A stretch of 5,674 nt of DNA from Bryobacterales bacterium (lineage in GTDB: Bacteria; Acidobacteriota; Terriglobia; Bryobacterales; Bryobacteraceae). The DNA lies in assembly GCA_003139735.1 (NCBI GenBank), contig PLGA01000275.1, positions 6,006 through 11,679 on the forward strand. Reading direction: 5' to 3'. Each line of letters opens with the position of its first letter. The stretch's first letter is position 1. Positions 1 to 5,674 of this stretch are shown one piece after another. The notes under the pieces were generated by a model, which was given only the letters and a program-made list of their open reading frames with translations, was not told where the DNA came from and ran no database searches. Made by a program: the position numbers and the translations under genes.

Positions 1-1
1 A

Positions 2-1261
2 GCCGTGATTGGTCAGGCCCTCTCCACCGATCTGCGGCCGTTGGAACGCGCGCGCCTGGAAGTCGCGGACGCTGAATTGCGCGGCGACCGGGCCGCCCGG
101 CTCCGCGCCCTGGATCTGGTCTCCAAGCTGACTCCTTCGGACCCCACCGTGTGGCAGGCGCTGGCCGAGGCCCGGTCGAATGCGCATTTGTATTCCCAGG
201 CTGTCGGCGATTATGGAAGGGCCCTTGCGATCGAGCCGCAGGATATCAATTCGCTGAACCAGTTGGGCTATGCCTGCGCCCACGCCGGCGACCTTCCCGC
301 CGCCATGGCGGCTTTGCGCCGCTACCAGGCGCTCCGCCCCGCCGATGCCAACCCTTTGGATTCGATGGGCGATGTGAATCTGCTCCTCGGGCATCTCGGT
401 GAAGCCGAGAGCTTTTATCTCCAGGCGTCCCGGAAAACCCCGCATTTCGAGTCGGACGGCTCCATTTTCAAAGCCGCCATGGCCCGCCTGATGACCGGCG
501 ATATCGCCGGCGCGGACGGATTGGCGCGCCAGTACCTGGATGCACGGGCCGCCGAGCACGACCCGGCGCTCGATTACCGCAAGGCGGAGTGGTTGTGGGC
601 AAGCGGGCGGCGCAAGGAGGCCGGCGCGCAAATGGAGGCCTTCGCGCGCGCCGCTCAAAACGGTCCCGCGCGCGAAATGGCCGCCCGAGCCTATGCCACG
701 CTAGCTCTCTGGAAGCTGGTGCTCGGAGACCGCGCCGAGGCCGGGCGAATGGCCCAGCAAGCGGCTGCGAACGCCGGCCCCTCCAGCGCGGAGATCGTGG
801 CGCTCGCCCGGTTCCTCACGTCCCCGCCGGCGTCCCCGGCGGAGTGGACCGCGCGCGCCGCGCAGAGTTTCGCCGGTCCCGCGCGCAATTCCGTCCGCGA
901 CACTGCTTTGGCTTATGCCCTGCTTGTCGCCAAGGAGTTCGAACCCGCATCGCAAGTCCTGAAGCGGATCTACGACAGCGCCGACCAGGCGGATCCGCAA
1001 GACGCCCTGCCCATCCTGCTAGCGTGGACCTGCCTCGAAACCGGCCGCGGCCAGGAAGCCGAGCCCCTTCTGCGGTTGAATCCGCTTCCCACCGCGGGAA
1101 GCGCCCCAATCCTCTCGTTTTGCTTCCCGCGCATTTACTATCTGCGAGGTTTGGAGGCTGCCCGCGAAGGCAAGCGCGATGCCGCCGCTGCGAATGACCA
1201 ACTCTTCCGCAAACTCTCCGGCCCCGATCCGCTGCTCTCGGACGGGACCCTACCGCAATGA
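2..1261 (+). CDS. Tetratricopeptide-repeat (TPR) protein, 3' part (5'-truncated by window edge)
   Basis: The reading frame is open to the left edge (a GCC codon precedes a GTG at 5) and ends with TGA at 1259-1261, giving about 419 visible residues. The GTG at 5 has no room for a ribosome site and falls inside what looks like a repeat helix, so I treat the start as missing. Numbering from that GTG, three good TPR units of about 34 residues follow one another near residues 46-79, 80-113 and 114-147, with the typical small/large pattern (e.g. LNQLGYACAHAGDLPAA, then a PxD boundary). Degenerate helical pairs continue to the C-terminus (about 152-182, 190-216, 225-256, 300-325, 335-356, 377-404). 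No signal peptide, transmembrane segment or catalytic motif is visible. TPR arrays are protein-protein interaction scaffolds. Proteins of this layout in Acidobacteriota often carry an N-terminal kinase, winged-helix or TolB-like domain, but that part cannot be seen here. It is convergent with, and unlikely to be functionally linked to, the salvage cluster. Specific function unknown. Confidence 0.85.
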   Translation, partial: AVIGQALSTDLRPLERARLEVADAELRGDRAARLRALDLVSKLTPSDPTVWQALAEARSNAHLYSQAVGDYGRALAIEPQDINSLNQLGYACAHAGDLPAAMAALRRYQALRPADANPLDSMGDVNLLLGHLGEAESFYLQASRKTPHFESDGSIFKAAMARLMTGDIAGADGLARQYLDARAAEHDPALDYRKAEWLWASGRRKEAGAQMEAFARAAQNGPAREMAARAYATLALWKLVLGDRAEAGRMAQQAAANAGPSSAEIVALARFLTSPPASPAEWTARAAQSFAGPARNSVRDTALAYALLVAKEFEPASQVLKRIYDSADQADPQDALPILLAWTCLETGRGQEAEPLLRLNPLPTAGSAPILSFCFPRIYYLRGLEAAREGKRDAAAANDQLFRKLSGPDPLLSDGTLPQ

Positions 1262-2620
1262 CGCGCTCACACGGACGCCGTATTCCGCGGCCTTCTGCAG
1301 AATCTGGTCCTGGTTCAGCGTGAGAATCTTCGCGTCGCGGACCACCGGCCTCCCGTTCACCATTACGTCGCGCACGTCGGCGGCTTTGAGGGCGTAGACC
1401 ATCTGCGCAACCGCATCGTAGACGGGCTGGGCGTTGGGGCGGTCCAGGCGGACGAAAATCATATCGGCGCGCTTGCCGGTTTCAAGCGAGCCGATCTCCT
1501 TCTCCATGCCCAGTACGCGCGCGCCGCCAATAGTAGCCATCTCGAGAGCCGTGGCGGCGGAAAGCGCCTGGGGGTTTAGCGCCGACACTTTTTGCAGCTT
1601 GGCCGCGAGGTCCATTTCCTCGAAGACGTCGAAATCGTTGTTGCTGCCGGCGGGGCCGTCCGGGCCGAGACCCACGGCGATTCCCAGGGCCAGCATTTTC
1701 GGAACCGGCGCCACGCCGCTGCCAAGCATCGCGTTGCTCGACGGGCAGTGCGCCACGCCCACGCCGCGCGCCTTGAGGATCCGCAAATCGGCGTCGCTCA
1801 CCCACACGCAGTGCGCGGCTACTGTCCGGCCGCTCAACACGCCCAGCGCGTCGAGGGTCTGCGTGGGGCTGCGGTGGCGCTTGGCCTGTTCGTCGTCGTT
1901 CTCTTTTTTCGTTTCGGAAAGGTGGATCAGCAGCGGCGCATGGTACTTGTTGGCGAGCGCGCGCGCGGCTTGGAGCGTCGCGTCGGAATTGGTGTAGAGC
2001 GCGTGCGGGGCCACCGCCGGAACCACCAGCGGGTCGTTGCGGAACCTTTGGAGGAAGCGCTCGGCGAACTTCAGGGCGTCGGCGGGCGTTTTGGCGTCGG
2101 CCACCGGGAAGCCGATAATGGTCTCGCCCAGCACGCCGCGCATCCCGGCTTCCTTGGCCACTTCCGCCGCCACGTCCTCGAAGTAGTACATGTCGGTAAA
2201 GGTGGTGGTTCCGCCGAGCAGCATTTCCAGCGAGGCCAGGCGCGCGCCCCAGCGGACGAAGTCGGGCGTTACGTTCTTGGCCTCGGCGGGGAAGATGAAC
2301 TTGTTCAGCCAGTCCTGCAAATTCCGGTCGTTGGCGATGCCGCGGAACAGCGACATGGCGGCGTGCGTGTGGGTATCGATGAGGCCGGGCGCCAGGATGG
2401 CGTCGGGGCGGTCGATGCGTTGCTTCGCCTGGAAGCGCGCGTCGATGGCCGACTTGGTCCCGACTCCCACGATGCGCTCGCCGCGAATGGCGACGGCGCC
2501 GTTCTGGATGACGCGGTGTTGCGCGTCCTCGGTGATGAGATAGCGGCCGCTCCAGATCCAATCGACCGGCTCCGCCGCCAGCGCGCAAACGAAGAGGAAG
2601 AAGCTACAGATACGAAACAT
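1250..2620 (-). CDS. Exported amidohydrolase, SAH/MTA/adenosine deaminase-like (ATZ/TRZ-MtaD group)
   Basis: A 456-residue metal-dependent hydrolase of the amidohydrolase superfamily. Visible motifs in order: DTHTH with metal ligands H84 and H86, followed by MSLFRG; E113 in FPAEA; H206 in APHALYT; HLSET with H233 (metal) and E236 (general acid/base); H270 in AAHCVW; HCPSSN at 291-296; metal ligand D321 in GPDGPAGSNND; and a C-terminal composite-beta segment (IGSLETGKRADM, VMVNGRPVV). The H270-D321 spacing of 51 equals that of H228-D279 in the SAH/MTA deaminase Tm0936, as I recall it. That family deaminates adenine nucleosides to the 6-oxo forms, but relatives act on guanine, triazines or other rings, so the substrate is inferred. 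The N-terminus is a short hydrophobic signal peptide, suggesting periplasmic action, unlike most characterised members. The ATG at 2618-2620 is the only usable start before the conserved domain. It lies 17 nt inside the end of cdd and has only a weak GAAG 7 nt upstream, which points to translational coupling. It is the last gene of the cluster. The threonine of the usual GTDG motif is proline here. Confidence 0.9.
   Translation of the reverse strand: MFRICSFFLFVCALAAEPVDWIWSGRYLITEDAQHRVIQNGAVAIRGERIVGVGTKSAIDARFQAKQRIDRPDAILAPGLIDTHTHAAMSLFRGIANDRNLQDWLNKFIFPAEAKNVTPDFVRWGARLASLEMLLGGTTTFTDMYYFEDVAAEVAKEAGMRGVLGETIIGFPVADAKTPADALKFAERFLQRFRNDPLVVPAVAPHALYTNSDATLQAARALANKYHAPLLIHLSETKKENDDEQAKRHRSPTQTLDALGVLSGRTVAAHCVWVSDADLRILKARGVGVAHCPSSNAMLGSGVAPVPKMLALGIAVGLGPDGPAGSNNDFDVFEEMDLAAKLQKVSALNPQALSAATALEMATIGGARVLGMEKEIGSLETGKRADMIFVRLDRPNAQPVYDAVAQMVYALKAADVRDVMVNGRPVVRDAKILTLNQDQILQKAAEYGVRVSASLR
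2573..2620 (-). other. Signal-peptide coding segment of the amidohydrolase
   Basis: The first 16 residues of the amidohydrolase are MFRICSFFLFVCALAA: one basic residue (R3), a 13-residue hydrophobic core, then A-L-A followed by A-E-P. This fits signal peptidase I cleavage after A15 or A16. It is short for a Sec signal. Cys12 is preceded by L-F-V, not a proper lipobox (which needs G/A/S just before Cys), so a lipoprotein is unlikely. Cleavage is inferred, not demonstrated. Confidence 0.7.
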
Positions 2621-2987
2621 CGAAAGGCTTCGGGAAGAGTTCCTTCAGACTATAGGTCTCGGTCTTGCCTTGCAGGTTCGCCAGGATGATTTCGATATCG
2701 CCGCAGAATTCCCAAAGGATCTGACGGCAGGCGCCGCAGGGCGGCGTGAGCGCATCGGCATCGGCTGCAATCGCGATGCGGCGGAACCGGCGTACGCCCT
2801 CGGAGATGGCCTTATAGACGGCCACGCGCTCGGCGCACACGGTGAGGCCGTAGGTGGCGTTTTCGACGTTGCAGCCGGAGTGAATGCGTCCCTCCGCATC
2901 TTCGATGGCGGCGCCGACCTTGAACTTGGAAAAGGGCGCGAAGGCGTTCTCGCGGGCGGCCAGCGCGGCGGAGACCAGCGGGTTCAT
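2604..2987 (-). CDS. cdd: Cytidine deaminase (homotetrameric type)
   Basis: A 127-residue zinc enzyme that hydrolytically deaminates cytidine and deoxycytidine to uridine and deoxyuridine in the cytoplasm. All hallmarks are present: FSKFKVGAAI at 19-28; GCNVEN at 38-43 (the NxE nucleoside-binding element); the C-A-E signature with zinc ligand C51 and catalytic E53; and PCGACRQ with zinc ligands C84 and C87. Length and the three-cysteine zinc site match the small tetrameric class (B. subtilis type), not the larger dimeric E. coli enzyme. The ATG at 2985-2987 overlaps the punA stop as ATGA and has a GAGG Shine-Dalgarno at 2995-2998 with a 7-nt spacer. The 3' end (stop TAG at 2604-2606) overlaps the amidohydrolase start by 17 nt. 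Its product uridine is the substrate of the phosphorylase encoded first in the visible cluster. Nothing looks damaged. Confidence 0.97.
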   Translation of the reverse strand: MNPLVSAALAARENAFAPFSKFKVGAAIEDAEGRIHSGCNVENATYGLTVCAERVAVYKAISEGVRRFRRIAIAADADALTPPCGACRQILWEFCGDIEIILANLQGKTETYSLKELFPKPFDVSYL

Positions 2988-3847
2988 CCCTCCGCCTCGG
3001 CCAGTTTCGGCAGCAGGGCCTTGAGGAACTTCAACAGCGTATCGCGCGCCATGCCGGCGGTTTGGAGGACTTCCTGGTGGTCGATCTTTTGCGGCAGGAT
3101 GCCGGCGGCCATGTTGGTGACGCAGGAGATGCCGAGAACCCGCATGCCCATGTGGTTGGCGACGATGGCCTCCGCCGCGGTGGACATGCCGACGATATCC
3201 GCGCCGATGGTGCGCAGAAAACGGATTTCCGCGGGCGTTTCATAGTTCGGCCCGAGCATGGCCGCGTACACGCCTTCCGACAGGGGAATGCAGAGATCCG
3301 CCGCCACCTGCTGGGCCTTCTCGCGGAATGCACGCGAATAGGCGTCGGACATATCGGGAAAACGCGGCCCGAGAGCCTCGTCGTTGGGTCCCGCCAGGGG
3401 GTTCGATCCCTGCAAATCGATGTGGTCGGAGATCAGCACCAGGCCGCCGCGTTGGAGCGAGCGATCGATGCCGCCGGCGGCGTTGGTGAGGACCATGGAG
3501 CGCACTCCCAGGCGCCCGAGCACGCGCACCCCGTAGGTGACCTGGGCCGGCGAATAGCCCTCGTAGAGATGGGCGCGGCCGGCCATGACGGCCACTTCCA
3601 GCTCGCCGAGACGTCCGAGGACCAGCTTGCCGGCATGTCCCACGGCCGTGGAGCCGGGCCAGCCGGGGATCTCGGAATACGGGATCTCCACCTGCTCCGA
3701 CAGTACATCGGCGAAAGCGCCCAGGCCGCTACCCAATACCACGGCGATAGAGGGACGCAGGGTGGTGCGGCCTTGGATGAAGGCTAAGGCTTGATCGAAG
3801 AAGGCAGGCGGAAGCGCCTGCCCCACGGGATTAGCTTCGTCGTTCAT
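2984..3847 (-). CDS. punA: Purine nucleoside phosphorylase, trimeric class, 6-oxopurine type
   Basis: A 287-residue cytoplasmic enzyme that cleaves inosine, guanosine and deoxy forms with phosphate to free base plus (deoxy)ribose-1-phosphate. Motifs: GSGLG at 39-43 (phosphate, S40); GHAGK with H71; GRAHLYEGY with R91, H93, Y95 and E96; TNAAGG with N122 and A123; GPNYETPAE with E203 (purine contact); GMST with M221; VTN with N245; H257 in KIDHQEV. In the family the E/N pair (E201/N243 in the human enzyme) selects 6-oxopurines, while methylthioadenosine phosphorylases carry Asp instead of the Asn, so adenosine should be a poor substrate. I chose the ATG at 3845-3847: it forms ATGA with the nupC stop, begins about 38 residues before GSGLG as expected, and has GGGGA 7 nt upstream. 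The same frame stays open to an ATG at 4004-4006, but that extension lies inside the transporter gene and reads as an Arg/Pro-rich shadow. Very sure of family; substrate preference inferred. Confidence 0.95.
   Translation of the reverse strand: MNDEANPVGQALPPAFFDQALAFIQGRTTLRPSIAVVLGSGLGAFADVLSEQVEIPYSEIPGWPGSTAVGHAGKLVLGRLGELEVAVMAGRAHLYEGYSPAQVTYGVRVLGRLGVRSMVLTNAAGGIDRSLQRGGLVLISDHIDLQGSNPLAGPNDEALGPRFPDMSDAYSRAFREKAQQVAADLCIPLSEGVYAAMLGPNYETPAEIRFLRTIGADIVGMSTAAEAIVANHMGMRVLGISCVTNMAAGILPQKIDHQEVLQTAGMARDTLLKFLKALLPKLAEAEG
2988..2998 (-). promoter_or_regulatory. Ribosome binding site of cdd
   Basis: On the - strand the bases before the cdd ATG read GAGGCGGAGGG. The GAGG (2995-2998) sits 7 nt from the ATG, an ideal distance; the second GGAGGG abuts the start codon and is too close to act alone. 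The site lies inside the last codons of punA, so re-initiation after punA translation is likely. Confidence 0.7.
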
Positions 3848-5070
3848 AACAACATCCCCGCAATACAGGCCGACATGAAATTGGCCATCGAACCGGCGGC
3901 CACCGCGCGCAGGCCCAGGCGCGCGAGGTCCGACCTGCGGCTGGGGGCCAGGGCGCCGATGCCGCCAATCTGAATGGCGATGGAACTGAAATTCGCGAAC
4001 CCGCACAGCGCATAGGTGGCGATGACGAACGACCGCGGTTCGAGCGTTCCCTTCATGGGACCGAGGGCGAGAAAGGCCACGAACTCATTCGTCACCAGAC
4101 GCGTGCCGAGCAAGTTGCCGATGGCGGAAGCGTCCTTCCACGGCACTCCCATGACCCAGGCCACCGGCGCCAGAAGCACTCCGAAGATCTGCTGGAGCGA
4201 GGGAGGCAGCCACCCCATCAACGGGAGCGCATGCGCCCAGCCGAGGATGCCGTTCAACATGGCGATCAGCGCCAGGAACGCGATCAGCATGCCGCCGACG
4301 TTGAGCGCCAAGTGCAGACCGTCGCCGGCGCCCTGGGCCGCCGCATCGATCACGTTGACGGAGGTCTTCTCCACCTGGATGTCCACGCGGCCCGCCGTGA
4401 CGGGCTTTTGCGTTTCGGGGATGAAGATTTTGGCGAGCATGATGGTGGCCGGGGCGGTCATGATCACGGCGGTCAGCAGGTGCGTGATGGAAACGCCGGC
4501 GACCTTCACGTAGGCGGCCATGGTAGAGCCGGAGACGTGCGCCATGCCGGCGGTCATGACGACGAAAAGCTCGGATTCGGTAAGGCCGGCGAGGAACGGC
4601 TTGATGGTGAGGGGCGCTTCCGTCTGGCCCATGAAAATGCTAGCCGCGACGTTCAGCGATTCCGCGCCGCTGACGTCCATGACCTTCTGCATGGCTACGG
4701 CCATGGCGCGAACCATCCACTGCATGATGCCCAGGTAGTACAGGATGGAAAAGAAAGAAGCGATGAAGATAATGATGGGCAGAACCTGGAAGGCGAAGAT
4801 GACGCCGTACGGGCCGGCCTTCGTGCCCAACTGCGGGCCGAAGAGGAAACTGGTTCCGGCCTCGGAAAAATCGAGCATGGCGTTGACGCCCCTGCCGATG
4901 GCCTGAAACACCTTCCCGAAATCGGTCTTCAATACGAGCAGCGCGAAACAGAACTGGAGACCCAGTCCCCAGGCGATCAACCGAAGCTTAATGGCTCGCT
5001 TGTTGTTGGAGCACAGCCACGCGACCGCCAAAATGACGAGGAGGCCCAGGAAGCCCGTGAAGCGGCCCAT
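3844..5070 (-). CDS. nupC: Concentrative nucleoside transporter (CNT/NupC family)
   Basis: A 408-residue polytopic inner-membrane symporter that couples nucleoside uptake to a Na+ or H+ gradient. It has hydrophobic segments near residues 5-20, 30-48, 89-113, 165-188, 195-217, 255-276, 290-308, 345-370 and 385-406, plus the CNT re-entrant hairpins. Signature motifs are intact: GQTEAPL (G148, Q149, T150, E151), SGSTMAAY at 180-187, TNEFVAFL with E329, and CGFANFSS with N360 and S363 followed by IQIGGIGALAP. These match the nucleoside-binding residues of the Vibrio cholerae CNT structure (Q154, T155, E156, E332, N368, S371). The length equals that of bacterial members, shorter than human CNTs. 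The ATG at 5068-5070 starts 1 nt after the phosphorylase stop; GGGG at 5075-5078 with a 4-nt spacer is a modest ribosome site. It ends with an ATGA overlap into punA. Context with four nucleoside enzymes supports the role; the exact specificity (pyrimidine, purine or broad) and the coupling ion are not fixed by the sequence. Confidence 0.96.
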   Translation of the reverse strand: MGRFTGFLGLLVILAVAWLCSNNKRAIKLRLIAWGLGLQFCFALLVLKTDFGKVFQAIGRGVNAMLDFSEAGTSFLFGPQLGTKAGPYGVIFAFQVLPIIIFIASFFSILYYLGIMQWMVRAMAVAMQKVMDVSGAESLNVAASIFMGQTEAPLTIKPFLAGLTESELFVVMTAGMAHVSGSTMAAYVKVAGVSITHLLTAVIMTAPATIMLAKIFIPETQKPVTAGRVDIQVEKTSVNVIDAAAQGAGDGLHLALNVGGMLIAFLALIAMLNGILGWAHALPLMGWLPPSLQQIFGVLLAPVAWVMGVPWKDASAIGNLLGTRLVTNEFVAFLALGPMKGTLEPRSFVIATYALCGFANFSSIAIQIGGIGALAPSRRSDLARLGLRAVAAGSMANFMSACIAGMLL

Positions 5071-5071
5071 T

Positions 5072-5674
5072 CTACCCCACGACTTCGAGGATCAATTCGC
5101 GCTCGTCGGGCTTTTGCCCGGAGATGCGGAAGGCGTCTTCGACCATTTCCGCGGCCATCTCCACGCGCTCTTCGCCGGTGTAATAGAGGCGGCAGAGCAC
5201 GGAGCCGGCATCCACCTTCTCGCCGGCTTTGACCTCGAGAATGATGCCCACGGCGGGGTCAATGGCGTCCTCCCGTTTTTCGCGGCCGGCGCCGATCAGG
5301 TTGGAAGCGGCGCCGATATCCTCCGCATCGATGGATGTGACGTAGCCGCCGCGCGGCGAGACCACCTCGCGCATGCCGGTGGCGTTGGGCAGCAGCTCAA
5401 ACTTGTCGAGCGCCTGCGGGTTGCCGCCTTGCGCCGCGACGGCTTGCTTGAATTTCTTGAAGCCCGAGCCATCGACCAGATGCTGCTCGGCGATGCGGCG
5501 CGCGTCATCGAGCGAGGAGGACTGCTTGCCGAGATGGATCATGCGCGCGGCGAGTTCGAGCGAGAGCTTGGTGAGATCGTGCGGCCCGGCGTTCTGAAGG
5601 GTCTGGGAAGCCTCCATGACCTCCAGCGCGTTGCCCACGGCGAAGCCCAGGGGCTGACTCATGTCGGTGATGAG
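5072..5674 (-). CDS. deoA: Pyrimidine-nucleoside/thymidine phosphorylase, C-terminal part (5'-truncated by window edge)
   Basis: The last 200 residues of an enzyme normally about 430 long; the frame continues off the right edge. The Met at 5660-5662 is internal, because it is preceded by in-frame L-I-T-D, part of the conserved ITDMxQPLG stretch. Visible are QPLGFAVGNALEV of the alpha/beta phosphate-binding domain, a helical segment with K-K-F-K, then the PYNP C-terminal domain: GGYVTSIDAEDIG, GAGREKREDAIDPAVGI, and a VKAGEKVDAGSVL turn like a biotinyl/lipoyl-type sandwich. It cleaves uridine, deoxyuridine or thymidine with phosphate to base plus (deoxy)ribose-1-phosphate in the cytoplasm. The QPLGxAVGNALEV wording resembles broad pyrimidine-nucleoside phosphorylases (Pdp) more than E. 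coli DeoA as I recall them, but the specificity-determining N-terminal half is missing, so Pdp versus DeoA is left open. The stop TAG at 5072-5074 is 1 nt from the nupC start, so it is the upstream partner in the operon. Confidence 0.93.
   Translation of the reverse strand, partial: LITDMSQPLGFAVGNALEVMEASQTLQNAGPHDLTKLSLELAARMIHLGKQSSSLDDARRIAEQHLVDGSGFKKFKQAVAAQGGNPQALDKFELLPNATGMREVVSPRGGYVTSIDAEDIGAASNLIGAGREKREDAIDPAVGIILEVKAGEKVDAGSVLCRLYYTGEERVEMAAEMVEDAFRISGQKPDERELILEVVG

Noticed and set aside
5..7. GTG at position 5 as the true start of the TPR protein
   Set aside because: The frame is open to the edge and the sequence begins in the middle of a helical repeat, so the gene is more likely cut by the window boundary.
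589..1197. A 202-codon second-frame reading on the + strand within the TPR gene
   Set aside because: It is an Arg-rich shadow without motifs, while the TPR frame keeps its repeat periodicity across the same bases.
1200..1330. A possible bidirectional terminator at the convergent gene ends
   Set aside because: Only short GC-rich inverted pieces are present and no T-run follows on either strand; not enough to call a terminator.
1482..2588. A 368-codon open frame on the - strand in a second frame of the amidohydrolase gene
   Set aside because: It is an Arg/Pro/Ala-rich out-of-frame reading of the same gene; the in-frame product carries all catalytic residues, so this is a shadow and not an overlapping gene or a frameshifted copy.
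2585..2620. A lipoprotein signal on the amidohydrolase (Cys12 after L-F-V)
   Set aside because: The residue before Cys is Val instead of Gly/Ala/Ser, and an A-L-A signal peptidase I site follows immediately, so an ordinary cleavable signal is the better reading.
1592..2689. A 365-codon open frame on the + strand opposite the amidohydrolase and the end of cdd
   Set aside because: It is fully antisense to two genes with intact family motifs, is rich in G/R/A/H/V as expected of a GC-rich shadow, and shows no recognisable domain. It is a codon-bias artefact.
4231..5232. A 333-codon open frame on the + strand opposite the transporter and the phosphorylase
   Set aside because: Its D/H/G/R-rich low-complexity composition mirrors transporter codons on the other strand, it crosses an operon junction, and it has no domain.

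Overview
The window is gene-dense bacterial chromosome, roughly 60-65% GC by eye, with almost no non-coding DNA. I see no mobile element, integrase, CRISPR array, tRNA or rRNA. The genes and style fit a free-living, high-GC, Gram-negative-type heterotroph. The TPR protein type and the exported amidohydrolase with its GPDG-type metal motif remind me of Acidobacteriota (Solibacter/Bryobacterales-like genomes). That placement is recollection-based inference, not proof.

Layout. From the left edge to 1261 (+ strand) runs the 3' part of a tetratricopeptide-repeat protein whose N-terminus lies outside the window. Everything from 1250 to the right edge is on the - strand and forms one tightly packed five-gene cluster. 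In transcription order it reads: pyrimidine-nucleoside/thymidine phosphorylase (C-terminal part only, running off the right edge), a CNT-family nucleoside transporter (nupC-like), purine nucleoside phosphorylase (punA-like), cytidine deaminase (cdd), and an amidohydrolase of the S-adenosylhomocysteine/methylthioadenosine/adenosine deaminase-like group that carries a signal peptide. The junctions are a 1-nt gap, an ATGA overlap (4 nt), another ATGA overlap (4 nt) and a 17-nt overlap, so the genes are very probably co-transcribed and translationally coupled. The operon promoter must lie right of the window.

How the genes work together. The transporter brings nucleosides across the inner membrane. 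Cdd converts (deoxy)cytidine to (deoxy)uridine. The pyrimidine phosphorylase splits uridine/thymidine, and PunA splits inosine/guanosine, into base plus (deoxy)ribose-1-phosphate. PunA carries the Asn typical of 6-oxopurine specificity, so adenosine would need prior deamination, and no classical adenosine deaminase is present in the window. The amidohydrolase is the natural candidate for that step, or for deaminating methylthioadenosine or SAH. Its signal peptide suggests it acts outside the cytoplasm, before uptake. This is the most interesting hypothesis here; the rest is a well-understood salvage pathway.

The two transcription units converge and overlap by 12 bp (1250-1261) with no visible terminator. 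There is no stretch over 300 bases without a gene; the only base outside the called genes, apart from the first base of the window, is 5071.
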